A DNA stretch of 64,000 bases, from assembly GCA_024867545.1 (NCBI GenBank), contig JANFNE010000009.1, forward strand, positions 842,501 through 906,500. Direction: 5' to 3'. This document shows, piece by piece, positions 56,101-64,000 of this stretch (within the stretch, counting starts at the first letter, position 1; each line of letters opens with the position of its first letter). Source of the stretch: Phytopythium helicoides (Eukaryota; Oomycota; Peronosporomycetes; Pythiales; Pythiaceae). The position numbers were made by a program, and so were the translations under genes. The notes beneath the pieces were generated by a model that saw only the letters and a program-made list of their open reading frames with translations, made no database searches and was not told where the DNA came from.

Positions 56101-56715
56101 AAGTACATTGATGCTGAGGGCGCTGTTTATGAAGGCGAGTTTGAACGCGGCAAGAAGCACGGCGCAGGCAAGCAGACGTCGTCCACCGGTGGTGCATCTT
56201 ACACAGGAGAGTGGCAGGATGGAGTCCGAGAAGGCATTGGTACTGCTGTATTCCCTGATGGGTCGACATACTCGGGTAGTTGGAAAAACGATTTGCAAGA
56301 CGGAGAAGGAACTGTTGTTTCCGCTCAAGGCGGAGAAAAGTACGTCGGACAGTGGCGCCGAGGCAAGCGAGAAGGAGAAGGTGTGCTTTCCATCACGACG
56401 TCAGGAGTGGTAAAAGAAGGAGAGTGGCTCGCTGATGAGCCAGTTGATGGAGAGTGGACGATTATTTTTCCTGATGGCAGCAAGTTTACGGGCCAGTGTG
56501 TCAAGGGGAGACCCCATGGTCGAGGTGTGTGCAAGTACGCGAATGGTGATCTGTACGACGGGATGTGGGTGAACGGAAAGCGCCACGGTACTGGCACGGG
56601 TTTCTTTGCCAATGGCGAAAGCTTTATCGGTGACTGGGAAAACAACCATGTGGCTCTCAATGGACGCGGAAGGCTAACGTTGCGCGACGGCACAGAACAT
56701 GTGTACGCCAAATGA
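53107..56715 (+). CDS. DENN-domain protein fused to about twenty MORN repeats
   Basis: Single exon, 1,202 residues from ATG at 53107. Residues about 135-420 look like an AVL9/DENND6-type DENN module: LLSDVPFQSFLRRLLEEAA, LPAVPLVRWFRKDILAVLRV, LLEGRIACYSADASVAS, ALLPGTLAESSSFTS, YGMPFSLFHNDCVLQP, KGFLVGTSDSLLLKSPKA and LDVIVDLDIRQV. DENN proteins act as Rab exchange factors. From residue 567 on, MORN repeats take over (TYPNGDEYEGDFLRGKRHGF, YDGEWRHDMRCGHGH, ...) in two blocks, 54808-55665 and 55819-56700, separated by a Ser/Arg-rich linker. The two blocks match repeat by repeat. MORN arrays bind phospholipids or dimerise. This combination is not one I know. Confidence 0.88.
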   Translation: MESPPTVALAVVRAHRWSPGCASAEGAELHRDELDFCQSTAADSSADGGAAMRAALLTSGRTLIASQGAAAAGARGGSFAVDAADADPFDDEDEEEVFNREWDVIGARDLGAGHGDSPDRVRSPLSSGFTSSTGTPGVFFRVSWQKEGSKDLWGIGVADPNVHKQFLVQQEARFVVLLSDVPFQSFLRRLLEEAAADFFKQQDTLSDFGVLEALYRKLTTGVNFAELPYREIHVGLPAVPLVRWFRKDILAVLRVILLEGRIACYSADASVASAATLAILALLPGTLAESSSFTSRTIQAVIYRLRRYGMPFSLFHNDCVLQPCFTADQLDVYGSKGFLVGTSDSLLLKSPKAKLDVIVDLDIRQVIAFPTLKSEHSFGIGAMTSQRLGSVMRRIGVSGIDGSKRSSSTRPATHASDLNFNDQEQSSPPKDLVRQPSRAGAAMKSVESDIDWVLGQFQSYFEEFLAEGFNGLFGAANEVSESDSGGSNSLNTLISGKNYDPYHPSIRSRLEDLAAPIFGEHASFYAEYGRAWTHAWQQTHNYNEWIQSHRLDRRRSTIQSYSPPPQEGNATYTYPNGDEYEGDFLRGKRHGFGIYVEFVTKNQYEGDWELDERHGKGVLTAKSSGYIYDGEWRHDMRCGHGHSTLKNVESYTGEWLDNFFHGMGVYTNADGDVYNGEWHRGVKHGAGKLIVARRHRDEEYEGVKQYTGEFVSGKFHGIGACEYMDGTEYSGGFQDGKRHGTGVLVRPNGDRYDGQWWKGFRHGEGSAYSGKSGITKEGTWQKDAEVDGSWFITYQNGDKYSGECRRGRPWGEGVCKYANGSSYSGSWVDGLREGFGVCINPDGSILEGEWKNSVFIKSVRQPSRFVDIPLSTGRRSSSQRERRSSSTSGINDEQSATRPTSGHHEYTYPNGDVYEGEFQGGKRHGFGVFTERATGNVYEGEWHHDVRHGSGVLTSGLKDFIYDGNWEDDVRQGYGHCVIRGCETYSGNWISNQFHGTGKYIDAEGAVYEGEFERGKKHGAGKQTSSTGGASYTGEWQDGVREGIGTAVFPDGSTYSGSWKNDLQDGEGTVVSAQGGEKYVGQWRRGKREGEGVLSITTSGVVKEGEWLADEPVDGEWTIIFPDGSKFTGQCVKGRPHGRGVCKYANGDLYDGMWVNGKRHGTGTGFFANGESFIGDWENNHVALNGRGRLTLRDGTEHVYAK

Positions 56716-56871
56716 GATCGATGAAGTCTCCATTAATTCTCGTTTTAGGGTGTTGTGGAGATCTCAGTGTAAATTGTTGCGATTACACTGTGCTCGTCTA
56801 ACTGGATGCTTCAGTCGTTGAACATGTCAACGAAGGACCAGGCAGACGGGTTTGACTGAAATTCAAAAAGC

Positions 56872-57621
56872 TTATCCTTCCACGGACCGAGTGCGTCTCT
56901 TGTGAGTGGGAGCATGGTCATCAGCCGACGCCCGACGCCTTCTTCGTCTGTCTTGTTTTCTGGTGTTGCGATTGTCAAGCAAATACCTGCATTGTTGTGA
57001 CGGCAAAGTCAGGCATAGGTAGTAATTGGAGGTGTAGCCATCTAGAAACGGACGTCGTAGCTGCCACTCAGGCTTGTTCAGCATCAACCAGTACGTTGAG
57101 AAGGCACAAACCCCATGGCACGTGAAGAATGGGATCGGATAGAGCTTGGTGCGTCCTTTTTCCTCTGTGAAGCAGTCGTCGTCTTGAAAGACACGCTCGT
57201 CTCCGATCCACATCTCGCACGGCCCCTGCAACCATCTCTTCATTTGTTACAGTATGCACTCTAAACCCGTTACCGAAACACGTACGTGTGTCGTGCCATT
57301 GCGCTTGAGGGTCATCGAGTTCATTTTGCGCACGTCGATGGGCTCGTTGAGCAGCTTGATGTCGCTACATTCAAAGTTGAGTCGGTCGGCCAAATCACGC
57401 AGCGTCTTGAACGATGACATCGGCAGTGCAGCGTTGAACGCCGCCGTGTTCTCCACCGCCGTGCCGTTCCACGTCGCATTCATAAACGCCGAATCCACCT
57501 CTGCGTTCGTGAGGATCACGTCGGCGTTGCTCTTGTGCGTGGTCGCGGGCTCCCACAGGTATCCACTGGCCACTGCCGCCCACCAGACCACCACCACAAG
57601 CACCAGCATCACCTTGCTCAT
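56872..57621 (-). CDS. Secreted protein with Cys-rich C-terminal domain, function unknown
   Basis: ATG at 57621 starts a clear signal peptide (MSKVMLVLVVVVWWAAVASG) followed by YLWEPATTHKSNADVILTN. The N-terminal half has N-x-S/T sequons (NATWNGT, NGTTH). One intron (GTACGT...GTTGCAG, about 57242-57290) joins NGTTH to GPCEMWIGDERVFQDDDC. The rest contains FTCHGVCAFSTYWLMLNKPE and a W/Q-rich segment, a pattern I associate with extracellular oomycete proteins carrying C-x-G-x-C ... YWL motifs, then a very basic tail (DRRRRRRASADD) to TAA at 56872. The basic tail could instead be removed by a further intron near 56985. Apoplastic or surface protein; no firm family, no RxLR. Confidence 0.7.
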
Positions 57622-57843
57622 CCTAGAACTCTCGGAGAAGCTTAGACTTGAGCTCGAGACCGCAGATTGCCGAATGCACGAGCGCCATGGAGGACACACC
57701 GCCGCCAAATAAGAAGACGAGCCAGCGCCAAGCTTCCACTTCAACCAGTTGTCCCTGTGTAAACGCAACCCCCGTCAAAGCACTGCGCGATTGTTCGCCT
57801 CCGACATCGAATACCGTCAGCCGATGCCAATCAAAGACCCGAC

Positions 57844-60126
57844 ATGATGCAAGCCTCGAGACGCCGAGCCGCGCTGGGCCTGCTGCGGCGGCGGCTGGCG
57901 ACGCGCGCGGCCGCCGCCGACTCGCTGCTGAGCTACGGCGAGCGCGTGCTGCTCGCTGCGAACCCGGCGGACAAAGTGGCGCTCACGCTCGAGTGCCGCG
58001 AGCGCTGGGTCGGCGGCGAGCTGCCGGTGGTTGCGGGCGGCGCCGCGTGGGAAATGCGCGCGCCAGAGCAGCCCGCGCGAGCAGCGACGCCCGAGCTGCT
58101 GCCGCCCAAGCAGATGCCATCGGTCAAGCAGCTGCAGCAGAGCGCCGATATCCCCGTCATCATGCTGCACGCGCTGGCGCACATTGAGCTGGGAGCCATC
58201 GACAACTACTGGGACACGCTCGTGCGCTTCGACCCGGACAAGCACGGCCTCACCCGGGAGTTCTACGACGACTTCCTGGAGGTTGCGAGTGATGAGGCGC
58301 GCCACTTCCGCATGGTCGACGACCGGCTGCGCGAAATTGGCGCCTTCTACGGCTGTCTGCCTGCGACCAAGGCGCTGCTCGAGCATGCCTCCAACACGGC
58401 GGCTGATCTCGCTGCGCGCATTGCAGTCGTGCCGCTCGTGCAGGAAGCTCGGGGGCTTGACTCAGGCGACCGACTTGTTCACAAGCTCATGTCGATTGGT
58501 GACCGCGCGTCCGCCGAGGTGGTCAAACAGATCGTGTGGGAGGAGCGCAATCACGTGCGCTGTGGGATCAAGTGGTTTCACCACATTGCGCGCGCACAAG
58601 GCCGCGGAGAAGACCCCGTTGGCTATTTCCACGAGCTGGTGCTGCAGTTCTTTCCCGACGGACTCCCCGGTCCATTCAACGTCGAGGCGCGCCTGGCGTC
58701 GGATATGGATTCGAGCTGGTACCAACCACTGGAGAGTAAGGGTCGCGCGCATTCTGCTGCTCCAACTAAGGTAAGTACTTCGTCTACTGCGGACGCCAAG
58801 ACGTCTCGGTCTTCTCGCGTGGCTGCGTTTGCAGCTAGCAAGAAGAAGGTTGTGTTTGCTGGGTCCGTGTGGCCCGAACGCACTTCCTCGGCTGCGGGGG
58901 TTCGCAGTGCCGACTTGATCGCGATCCTACAGGAGCAGGGCTTTCACGTGCTGTGCGTTTCACCCAGTCGTCTGAACGACCACACAGAACGGCTAGCACG
59001 TGAAAGCAACGTCGAGTGCGTACAGGCGGACGCCAATACGGACACGTTTCAGAAGCTGCTGCTGGAGACGTCCCCACAGATCGTCATTTTTGACCGATTC
59101 ATTGCTGAAGAGATGTACGGGTGGCAGGCCAAGAAGTACGCACCAGATGCACTCCGAGTATTGGACTTGCAAGACCTACATTTTCTTCGGAAGGCCCGAG
59201 AGCACCTCGTGAAGAAGCAAAACCAGGATGTGGCGTCCATCCTTGCTGCAGGTGCTCACGTCGACGTGGATTCCGTGGAGAAGCAAGTCATACGAGAACT
59301 GGCTTCGATTCACCGCTCCGACCTGACACTTTTCGTGTCCGACTTTGAGCGTGATATGCTTGTCGATCGTTTTCAGATCCCTGGAGAACTACTGCATCGC
59401 TGCGACTTTTTCTATCCATCAGTCGACACTTCGGTGCTGCCATCCTTCTCGGATCGTCAGCACATCGCGTTCATCGGGAGCTTTAAACACCCGCCGAACG
59501 TGGACGCAGTCGAGTGGACGCGGTCTAGCATCGCACCACTTTTCCGTTCGCTTCATGCTTCAGGGACATCGCTGCCTGAGGTTCACATCTACGGCTCGTA
59601 CGGCGGGTCTAGTCGCTTTGTCAAGATGGATGACCCTGCCAGAGGCTTCCGCATGCAGGGCTTCGCTCCTGATGTGCATGATACCTTGCGCTCTTACCGC
59701 CTCACGATCGCCCCACTTCGCTTTGGAGCCGGCATCAAGGGCAAGATTGCCGACAGTTGGTTCGCTGGCACGCCTTGCGTGTCAACTGGCATCGGCTCCG
59801 AGGGAATGACGCTGCCCGACTTGCCGTGGGGAGGTGCCATCGCCAACACTCCAGAGCAGTTCGCTGCCTCAATGCATGATCTCTACCACGATAAACAGCA
59901 GTGGACCGAGGCGCAGCAGGCTGGCGCTGCGCTGTGTAATGCTCGGTACAACCGCGACGCCAACGGCGCGAGCTTCCTAGCTCGACTGGACGACGCGCTG
60001 CGAAAGCAGACCGCCGCACGCGCTCGCAACTGGACGGGGGCTATCCTCTGGTCGGAGCGCCACCGCGCCACCGAGTACATGTCGCGCTACATCCGCGCCA
60101 AGAACGCCGCCGGCGGTGACCACTGA
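57844..60126 (+). CDS. DUF455 ferritin-like / glycosyltransferase fusion with mitochondrial-type presequence
   Basis: Single open frame, 760 residues. The first 25 residues are Arg/Ala-rich without acids (MMQASRRRAALGLLRRRL), a mitochondrial-type presequence. Residues about 100-300 are a DUF455 ferritin-like di-iron domain: HALAHIELGAIDNYWD, FLEVASDEARHFRM and VKQIVWEERNHVRCG supply the Glu/His ligands. A Ser/Thr/Lys linker leads to a GT4-type glycosyltransferase half (residues about 335-755): KVVFAGSVWPERTS, HIAFIGSFKHPPNVDAVEW, EVHIYGSYGG, MQGFAPDVHDTLRSYRLTIA, PLRFGAGIKGKIADSW, GTPCVSTGIGSEGM. Inside the linker lies a perfect intron consensus (58771-58834); splicing it would shift the frame and end the protein after the DUF455 part. 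Confidence 0.88.
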   Translation: MMQASRRRAALGLLRRRLATRAAAADSLLSYGERVLLAANPADKVALTLECRERWVGGELPVVAGGAAWEMRAPEQPARAATPELLPPKQMPSVKQLQQSADIPVIMLHALAHIELGAIDNYWDTLVRFDPDKHGLTREFYDDFLEVASDEARHFRMVDDRLREIGAFYGCLPATKALLEHASNTAADLAARIAVVPLVQEARGLDSGDRLVHKLMSIGDRASAEVVKQIVWEERNHVRCGIKWFHHIARAQGRGEDPVGYFHELVLQFFPDGLPGPFNVEARLASDMDSSWYQPLESKGRAHSAAPTKVSTSSTADAKTSRSSRVAAFAASKKKVVFAGSVWPERTSSAAGVRSADLIAILQEQGFHVLCVSPSRLNDHTERLARESNVECVQADANTDTFQKLLLETSPQIVIFDRFIAEEMYGWQAKKYAPDALRVLDLQDLHFLRKAREHLVKKQNQDVASILAAGAHVDVDSVEKQVIRELASIHRSDLTLFVSDFERDMLVDRFQIPGELLHRCDFFYPSVDTSVLPSFSDRQHIAFIGSFKHPPNVDAVEWTRSSIAPLFRSLHASGTSLPEVHIYGSYGGSSRFVKMDDPARGFRMQGFAPDVHDTLRSYRLTIAPLRFGAGIKGKIADSWFAGTPCVSTGIGSEGMTLPDLPWGGAIANTPEQFAASMHDLYHDKQQWTEAQQAGAALCNARYNRDANGASFLARLDDALRKQTAARARNWTGAILWSERHRATEYMSRYIRAKNAAGGDH

Positions 60127-60206
60127 TCACTTCCGTTTTCATCCGCCAGCAAGCAGCCGCACAAACGCAGCTCCGGTCGCCAGCCAGTCGGGAGCGCGCC
60201 GCCTTC

Positions 60207-60500
60207 ATGCCACCGAAGAAGAGCAAGGTCAAGGGCGACGTAGACGCAGACTCCAACAAGGACGCGGCCGCCGCGGGCAGCAAGCGCCGCCGCGCCGCGC
60301 CCGTGAGCACCGCGTCGACGCTGCAGGCCAAGGCGCTGTTCGCGTCCACGCGCGACGAGCTGCGCGACATCCAGGGCGAGCTGCAGGCGCTGGCGGCCGA
60401 GCGCCGCGCGCTACTGGCCGAGGCCGCGACTAGCGCGACGGGCTCGGGCGTTCGCAGCGGGCTGCTGCACCTGCAGCCGCGCGCCGACCGCAAGGCGTGA
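60207..60500 (+). CDS. Small basic coiled-coil protein, function unknown
   Basis: 97 residues, ATG at 60207, only 80 nt after the preceding gene's stop and 89 nt before the next gene. Lys/Arg-rich N-terminus with NLS-like KRRRAAP, then one amphipathic helix (STRDELRDIQGELQALAAER) that would form a coiled coil, and a short tail. Regular codon structure and a MPPKKSK start make it likely to be real. No family recognised; a subunit of a nuclear or chromatin complex is a guess. Confidence 0.65.
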   Translation: MPPKKSKVKGDVDADSNKDAAAAGSKRRRAAPVSTASTLQAKALFASTRDELRDIQGELQALAAERRALLAEAATSATGSGVRSGLLHLQPRADRKA

Positions 60501-60589
60501 GCTCGCTCGCCCTCGCTCCATTAGGCGGGTCGCGAAACCTACGAAATCAAATATTGCGAGTTTGAGTGGGTGGTTGCTCGATCTTGGAC

Positions 60590-63482
60590 ATGGCGGCGTT
60601 GGTGCGCGACGTGCAGCTCTGCTGGCTCGCGAGGGCCGTGGCGCACATGCTGAGGCGCGCGAGCGGCCTCTGCGGCGTGTCCGGCGCGCGTTTCGCGGCC
60701 GTCGGAGCGCTAGGAGGCGAGCGGGAGACCGCGCAGCGAGTCGCCGAGTTGGTCCAGGTGTTGGGCGAGACAGGCGCTGCGGTGGCGGAGGCAGATAGCG
60801 TCGCGACCGCCAGCAGCTTCGAGCAGCTCTCGATGGTGATTGAAGGATTGGATGGGGATGAGAAGAGGCTGCTCGTGGTGGTGACGCGCGAGATGTGGAG
60901 TGCTGGTGGGGCTGAAGCGCTGGCTGGCAAGGGATTCGAGATGCTACTGGTCATTTCGGAAAAAGACCTGCTCGGAGGAAGCTTGGAGTGGGCGTGGAGC
61001 TGCTCGTTGCACTCGCTTAGAGGTGCGGCAGCTGATGATGAGACGCTGCTGTGGGTTCGCAGGCCGCTGGATCAGCTGCCTTCTCACTGCGGTTGGCGCA
61101 TTGCCCTGGAGGTTTTCTCGTGGGTTGCACCGCGCTTAGTTACTGGTGGTAACGGAAGCTCCCAAACGCAGCTTGAGCCGCTCTTTTCTTCAGCCGGACA
61201 GCTACCATTCCAATTGCTATCACTACTCCTGCGATGGACCTACTGCCATCCACAAGTGGCTCATGAACTGGGCAAGAAAGTGCGACGCCAAATCGAGCTC
61301 ACACCATCAAGGCGGACAACAGGTGATGTCATGAATATCCTTGAGCTGGGACTTCGCATTTGGAAGAGTCAATACCCATTAGACTCGATTCGCGCATGCG
61401 AACCTGGACAAAAAGCACCAGGCAGTTCAGCAAAGCAACTAGAACCCATGGCTTTTTCAAATAGTGGATTGACCTTGGGGAGACTCTCTAAGTGCCAGCT
61501 CTGGGATGTGCAGAAGCAATTTTACCTCGACCGGGGTATCAGTGCATGGAGCTCTGGGACGGTTCCATTTGGCGTCTCAAGCAGTTCGTTTATCGCCGCG
61601 GTCTATGCAAGTAAGGTTTCAATTGCTTTCAGGCTCGTCCATCTTGCAACCTATCTGATTTGATTAATGCTCTGAACACGCATGCAGGAGTGGCTGTAGA
61701 CTTCTTGCTGGCTCAAAGCGTCGATTCACCGCCTGAAACAAAGAATGCAGACGCGAACGGTCAACGAACACCAAACTGCTTTGTGTGGGAGGCTGCAAGC
61801 GGTTCATGCAAGTTTCTGCACCACTTTCTGCTTCACTTTGGCACTGAAGTTGCTAATCGTCGTGCCGCATTCAAACGTCGCGGCCTCGTGCCACTGGTGG
61901 TCGCCAGTGACCTAAGTGAGGATGTGCTTGACTCACGAATGAAGATGGCTTGTTTCCGTCCGTACCTCGAGCGTGGACTTCTTGAATTTGCGAGATTTGA
62001 TACGGCCAACTTTATATCAGGCCAAAGCAAAGGACTGTTGCAATTCAAGTGGTCAGGTCGTACCTGGATGCCAGGGTCGGATGGACCATTGCTTCTCATA
62101 GGAAATTACTTCTTTGACTCGTTACGCGCTGATGTTTTCGCGTTGGCAGCAAACGCCGATGATCTCAGTGCAGGACGGTGTACTGTTCATGAAGCTCTGA
62201 TTGAGAGCACTACTCTCTCAATTGCCGAGATGGAGCTTTTCTTCGGCCAACCATTTGAAGTCACCGTTCACACCCCGGCAACAATATTCGAATCCTCCGT
62301 TGCAAACATAGTCTTCGATCGAATTATCAGCGAGTTTATCGAGAAGAATGACGGCGGGTTGTTGTCTTCGCTGATTCTTTTTCCGACAGAAGCTATTGCG
62401 TTGCTATCGGAACTCGTCAGCAATGCCAATGAAGGTGCAGTACACCATCCGGTTGCTATTCTCGCAGGAGATGCAGGATTTTCCTTCCGAGAGGCGATTC
62501 CAAGCGCATTTTTGGCGATGCGAGAGGGAGCAAGCCCAATGAATCCTCCGGTGTCACTCGAGCTACCGCAGCTGTCCCCTCACCCTGACTGCTTCTGTTT
62601 GCCTGTCGACTTTGAGCTTTTTCGATTCACTTTTGAAGGCCTATGGAAGAGCATATTTAGCTCTTCAACGAAGGCGAGCGTTTCAATCCAGACATTGGCA
62701 ACACCGGTGAGTGACACGTTTGATGTATTTTACGCCACGATTGGGCAAGAGAATGTGGACAAGTCTGGGGTCAGTTTTCGCCTCGAATTCGATGCATTCA
62801 CGCCTGGTGATTGTGATTTGTTGTGGGGATTGATGGGGGCCGATGACGGTGCAAAGCACTTTTCGACTACCACCCAGCTAGCCCTTCTCACGCAGACCGC
62901 GTGGGATTTTGACCTTTTTGTGGTTCTCCAATGGCCGTTGGCGTCCCAGTACAAGGCAAGCCCTAGCACCAATGACCGACTTCAATTAATTGAGGCAGGT
63001 GTTCGCTCGTGGAGGACGTACTACGAGCTTGAAGAATTTGATGGTGGTTCCACTGGTCAACCAACGGATGCCCGCATTACAGTCCAAGTTGCTCGCTGGT
63101 TCTACGGTTAGTGAGAGTGATTTGTCTAGGCGTACGGCTCTGACTTACCAGTGTGCGCTGTGTTTTTGTCAGTTCTGGAGGCATACGAGCATGTAATTGC
63201 GATACTGAGCTCTCACGTAGCTACTGCCACAGAAGACAAGCGCGTGGTCGAAGCGTATTATCTCCTTGGGGTGCGTTGGATTCTATTGAAATTGCTGAAC
63301 TCGGAGGATTGACTAGAAGCAATGAGCGATCGCAGTTGGCTAGCTCACGTTTGTCAGACTACTGGAAGGCTCTTGCCTACTTTCGCGTGTGTACGCGTGT
63401 GATTCCAACGCGACTCAAGTTCCAGCTCCGCATCAATGAGACGTTGCTCTCGATCCAGCGTCTCAGGGTTGAACCTTCCTAA
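60590..63482 (+). CDS. SAM-dependent methyltransferase-like protein with helical C-terminus
   Basis: ATG at 60590 (MAALVRDVQLCWLARAVAHM). Exon 1 ends at the donor near 61610 and joins at about 61687 to VAVDFLLAQS. The central region reads FVWEAASGSCKFLHHFLLHF, VASDLSEDVLDSRMKM, YLERGLLEFARFDTANF and GNYFFDSLRADVF. This pattern matches bacterial-type TPR-methyltransferases in which motif I is E-x-G-x-G-S and a GNY-x-FDS motif follows. Here motif I is EAASGS, slightly degenerate. Two more introns near the end; the last predicted one (63275-63306, 32 nt) restores frame to YWKALAYFRVCTRVIPTRL and TAA at 63480-63482. Without it the protein stops at 63312. Helical C-terminus resembles TPR units. 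Function unknown; substrate cannot be inferred. Confidence 0.75.
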
Positions 63483-63792
63483 CAACATTGTCCTATCAAT
63501 GAAAGTTGATGGTTGTGATAAAACTGAGTAGCATATGTGAGAACGAGATGTGAAGATGCAAAAGAGAAATCTAGAGATACAGGATGGAAAAGGAATAGCG
63601 GCTCATATCGCTCCGCTCACTCACGCTGCCTTGGAATTGGAACAGCGGACGTTCATCAATGAGGGGGACGAGGCATCCGAAGAAAGCCAAGCACCAAACC
63701 CATCGACTTCCCGATTCAATGAGCGAAGCCCGGCAAAGTCATCACCGCTATTGAGATTGTCTACATTGGAAAACCAAGTAGAAATGACTATA
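63483..63792. other. 310-nt gap, no gene seen
   Basis: Between the methyltransferase-like gene and the minus-strand terminal exon. A plus-strand frame at 63550-63798 of 82 codons has no support and runs into the opposing exon. Confidence 0.5.
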
Positions 63793-63939
63793 CTATAGAA
63801 ATGATCCTGTGTAAGTACGGTCTTGCTCTTCCACCGTGAGGTGTCCCAAACCATTATACTTTATTAGCCTCCCGTACGCTTCCTTTACGAAATGCAAACC
63901 CTTCGATCCAAATGGATTGGTGCGAATAGACAGGACACG
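63793..63939 (-). CDS. Terminal exon of an unidentified gene (5' part beyond window)
   Basis: On the minus strand a GTTCCAG acceptor just beyond 63939 opens a 48-codon exon (RVLSIRTNPFGSKGLHF, VKEAYGRLIKYNGLGHLT) ending at TAG 63793-63795. Its composition and start right after a good acceptor make it look like the last exon of a gene entering from the right. The rest lies outside. No family recognised. Confidence 0.45.
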   Translation of the reverse strand, partial: RVLSIRTNPFGSKGLHFVKEAYGRLIKYNGLGHLTVEEQDRTYTGSFL

Positions 63940-64000
63940 CTGGAACATGCATCAAGTAAATCGGTCTGCACAAACATTGGCATGACTCGGACAGCCAACT

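Noticed and set aside
41101..57621. RxLR or Crinkler effector motifs in the two secreted proteins
   Set aside because: No RxLR-EER or LxLFLAK-type motif follows either signal peptide.
1..64000. CRISPR array, prophage or bacterial operon
   Set aside because: Spliced eukaryotic genes throughout and no spaced direct repeats.

Overview
The window looks like nuclear DNA of an oomycete (stramenopile) in the Phytophthora/Pythium range. Protein-coding genes are packed on both strands. Most are interrupted by short GT-AG introns of about 45-90 nt, and intergenic gaps are mostly 60-350 nt. The gene set is eukaryotic and includes a flagellar transport protein (IFT56, fitting a zoosporic organism), a P4-ATPase, a trehalose-6-phosphate synthase, a conserved stramenopile-type SANT-like protein and the relic of a Fanzor nuclease. 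I see no RNA genes, CRISPR arrays, prophage or recognisable RxLR/CRN effectors. All splice sites were assigned by eye from frame, consensus and family similarity.

Layout. 1-11 kb: WBP4-like splicing factor (cut by the window start), RPL23, an ankyrin-FYVE protein, a disabled Fanzor (4.3-5.9 kb), an amino-acid transporter, a 2.4-kb gene-free stretch carrying a repeated ACTGTA motif, and TMEM208/SND2. 11-25 kb: a BUB2-like TBC GAP diverging from a CAP-Gly/IQ/phosphatase/EF-hand protein, a candidate telomere-repeat-binding protein with a telobox Myb domain, a PX-AGC kinase and a GH5 glucosylceramidase-type enzyme. 25-41 kb: a P4 flippase, an MDR oxidoreductase, an RCC1-repeat protein, a second phosphatase with EF-hands, the SANT-like protein and a coiled-coil protein. 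41-64 kb: a secreted Cys-rich protein with a GPI-like tail, SAP-DCN1, a Q-tract protein, IFT56, a second GH5 paralogue, TPS-TPP, a DENN-MORN fusion, a second secreted protein, a DUF455-glycosyltransferase fusion, a tiny basic protein, a SAM-methyltransferase-like protein and a terminal exon at the right edge.

Themes. Several genes are unusual domain fusions: CAP-Gly with a PPEF phosphatase, DENN with about twenty MORN repeats, ferritin-like DUF455 with a glycosyltransferase, and SAP with DCN1. Signalling and membrane-lipid functions recur: PX and FYVE phosphoinositide readers, a P4 flippase, two GH5 glycolipid hydrolases, Rab/TBC regulators and calcium-linked phosphatases. I see no operon-like cluster and infer no shared pathway. 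The strongest candidates for new biology are the Fanzor derivative that lacks its RuvC-I segment and carries one in-frame stop, the DUF455-glycosyltransferase gene with a perfect intron inside its open linker, the DENN-MORN protein, the telobox protein, and the TPS whose phosphatase nucleophile motif is degraded.
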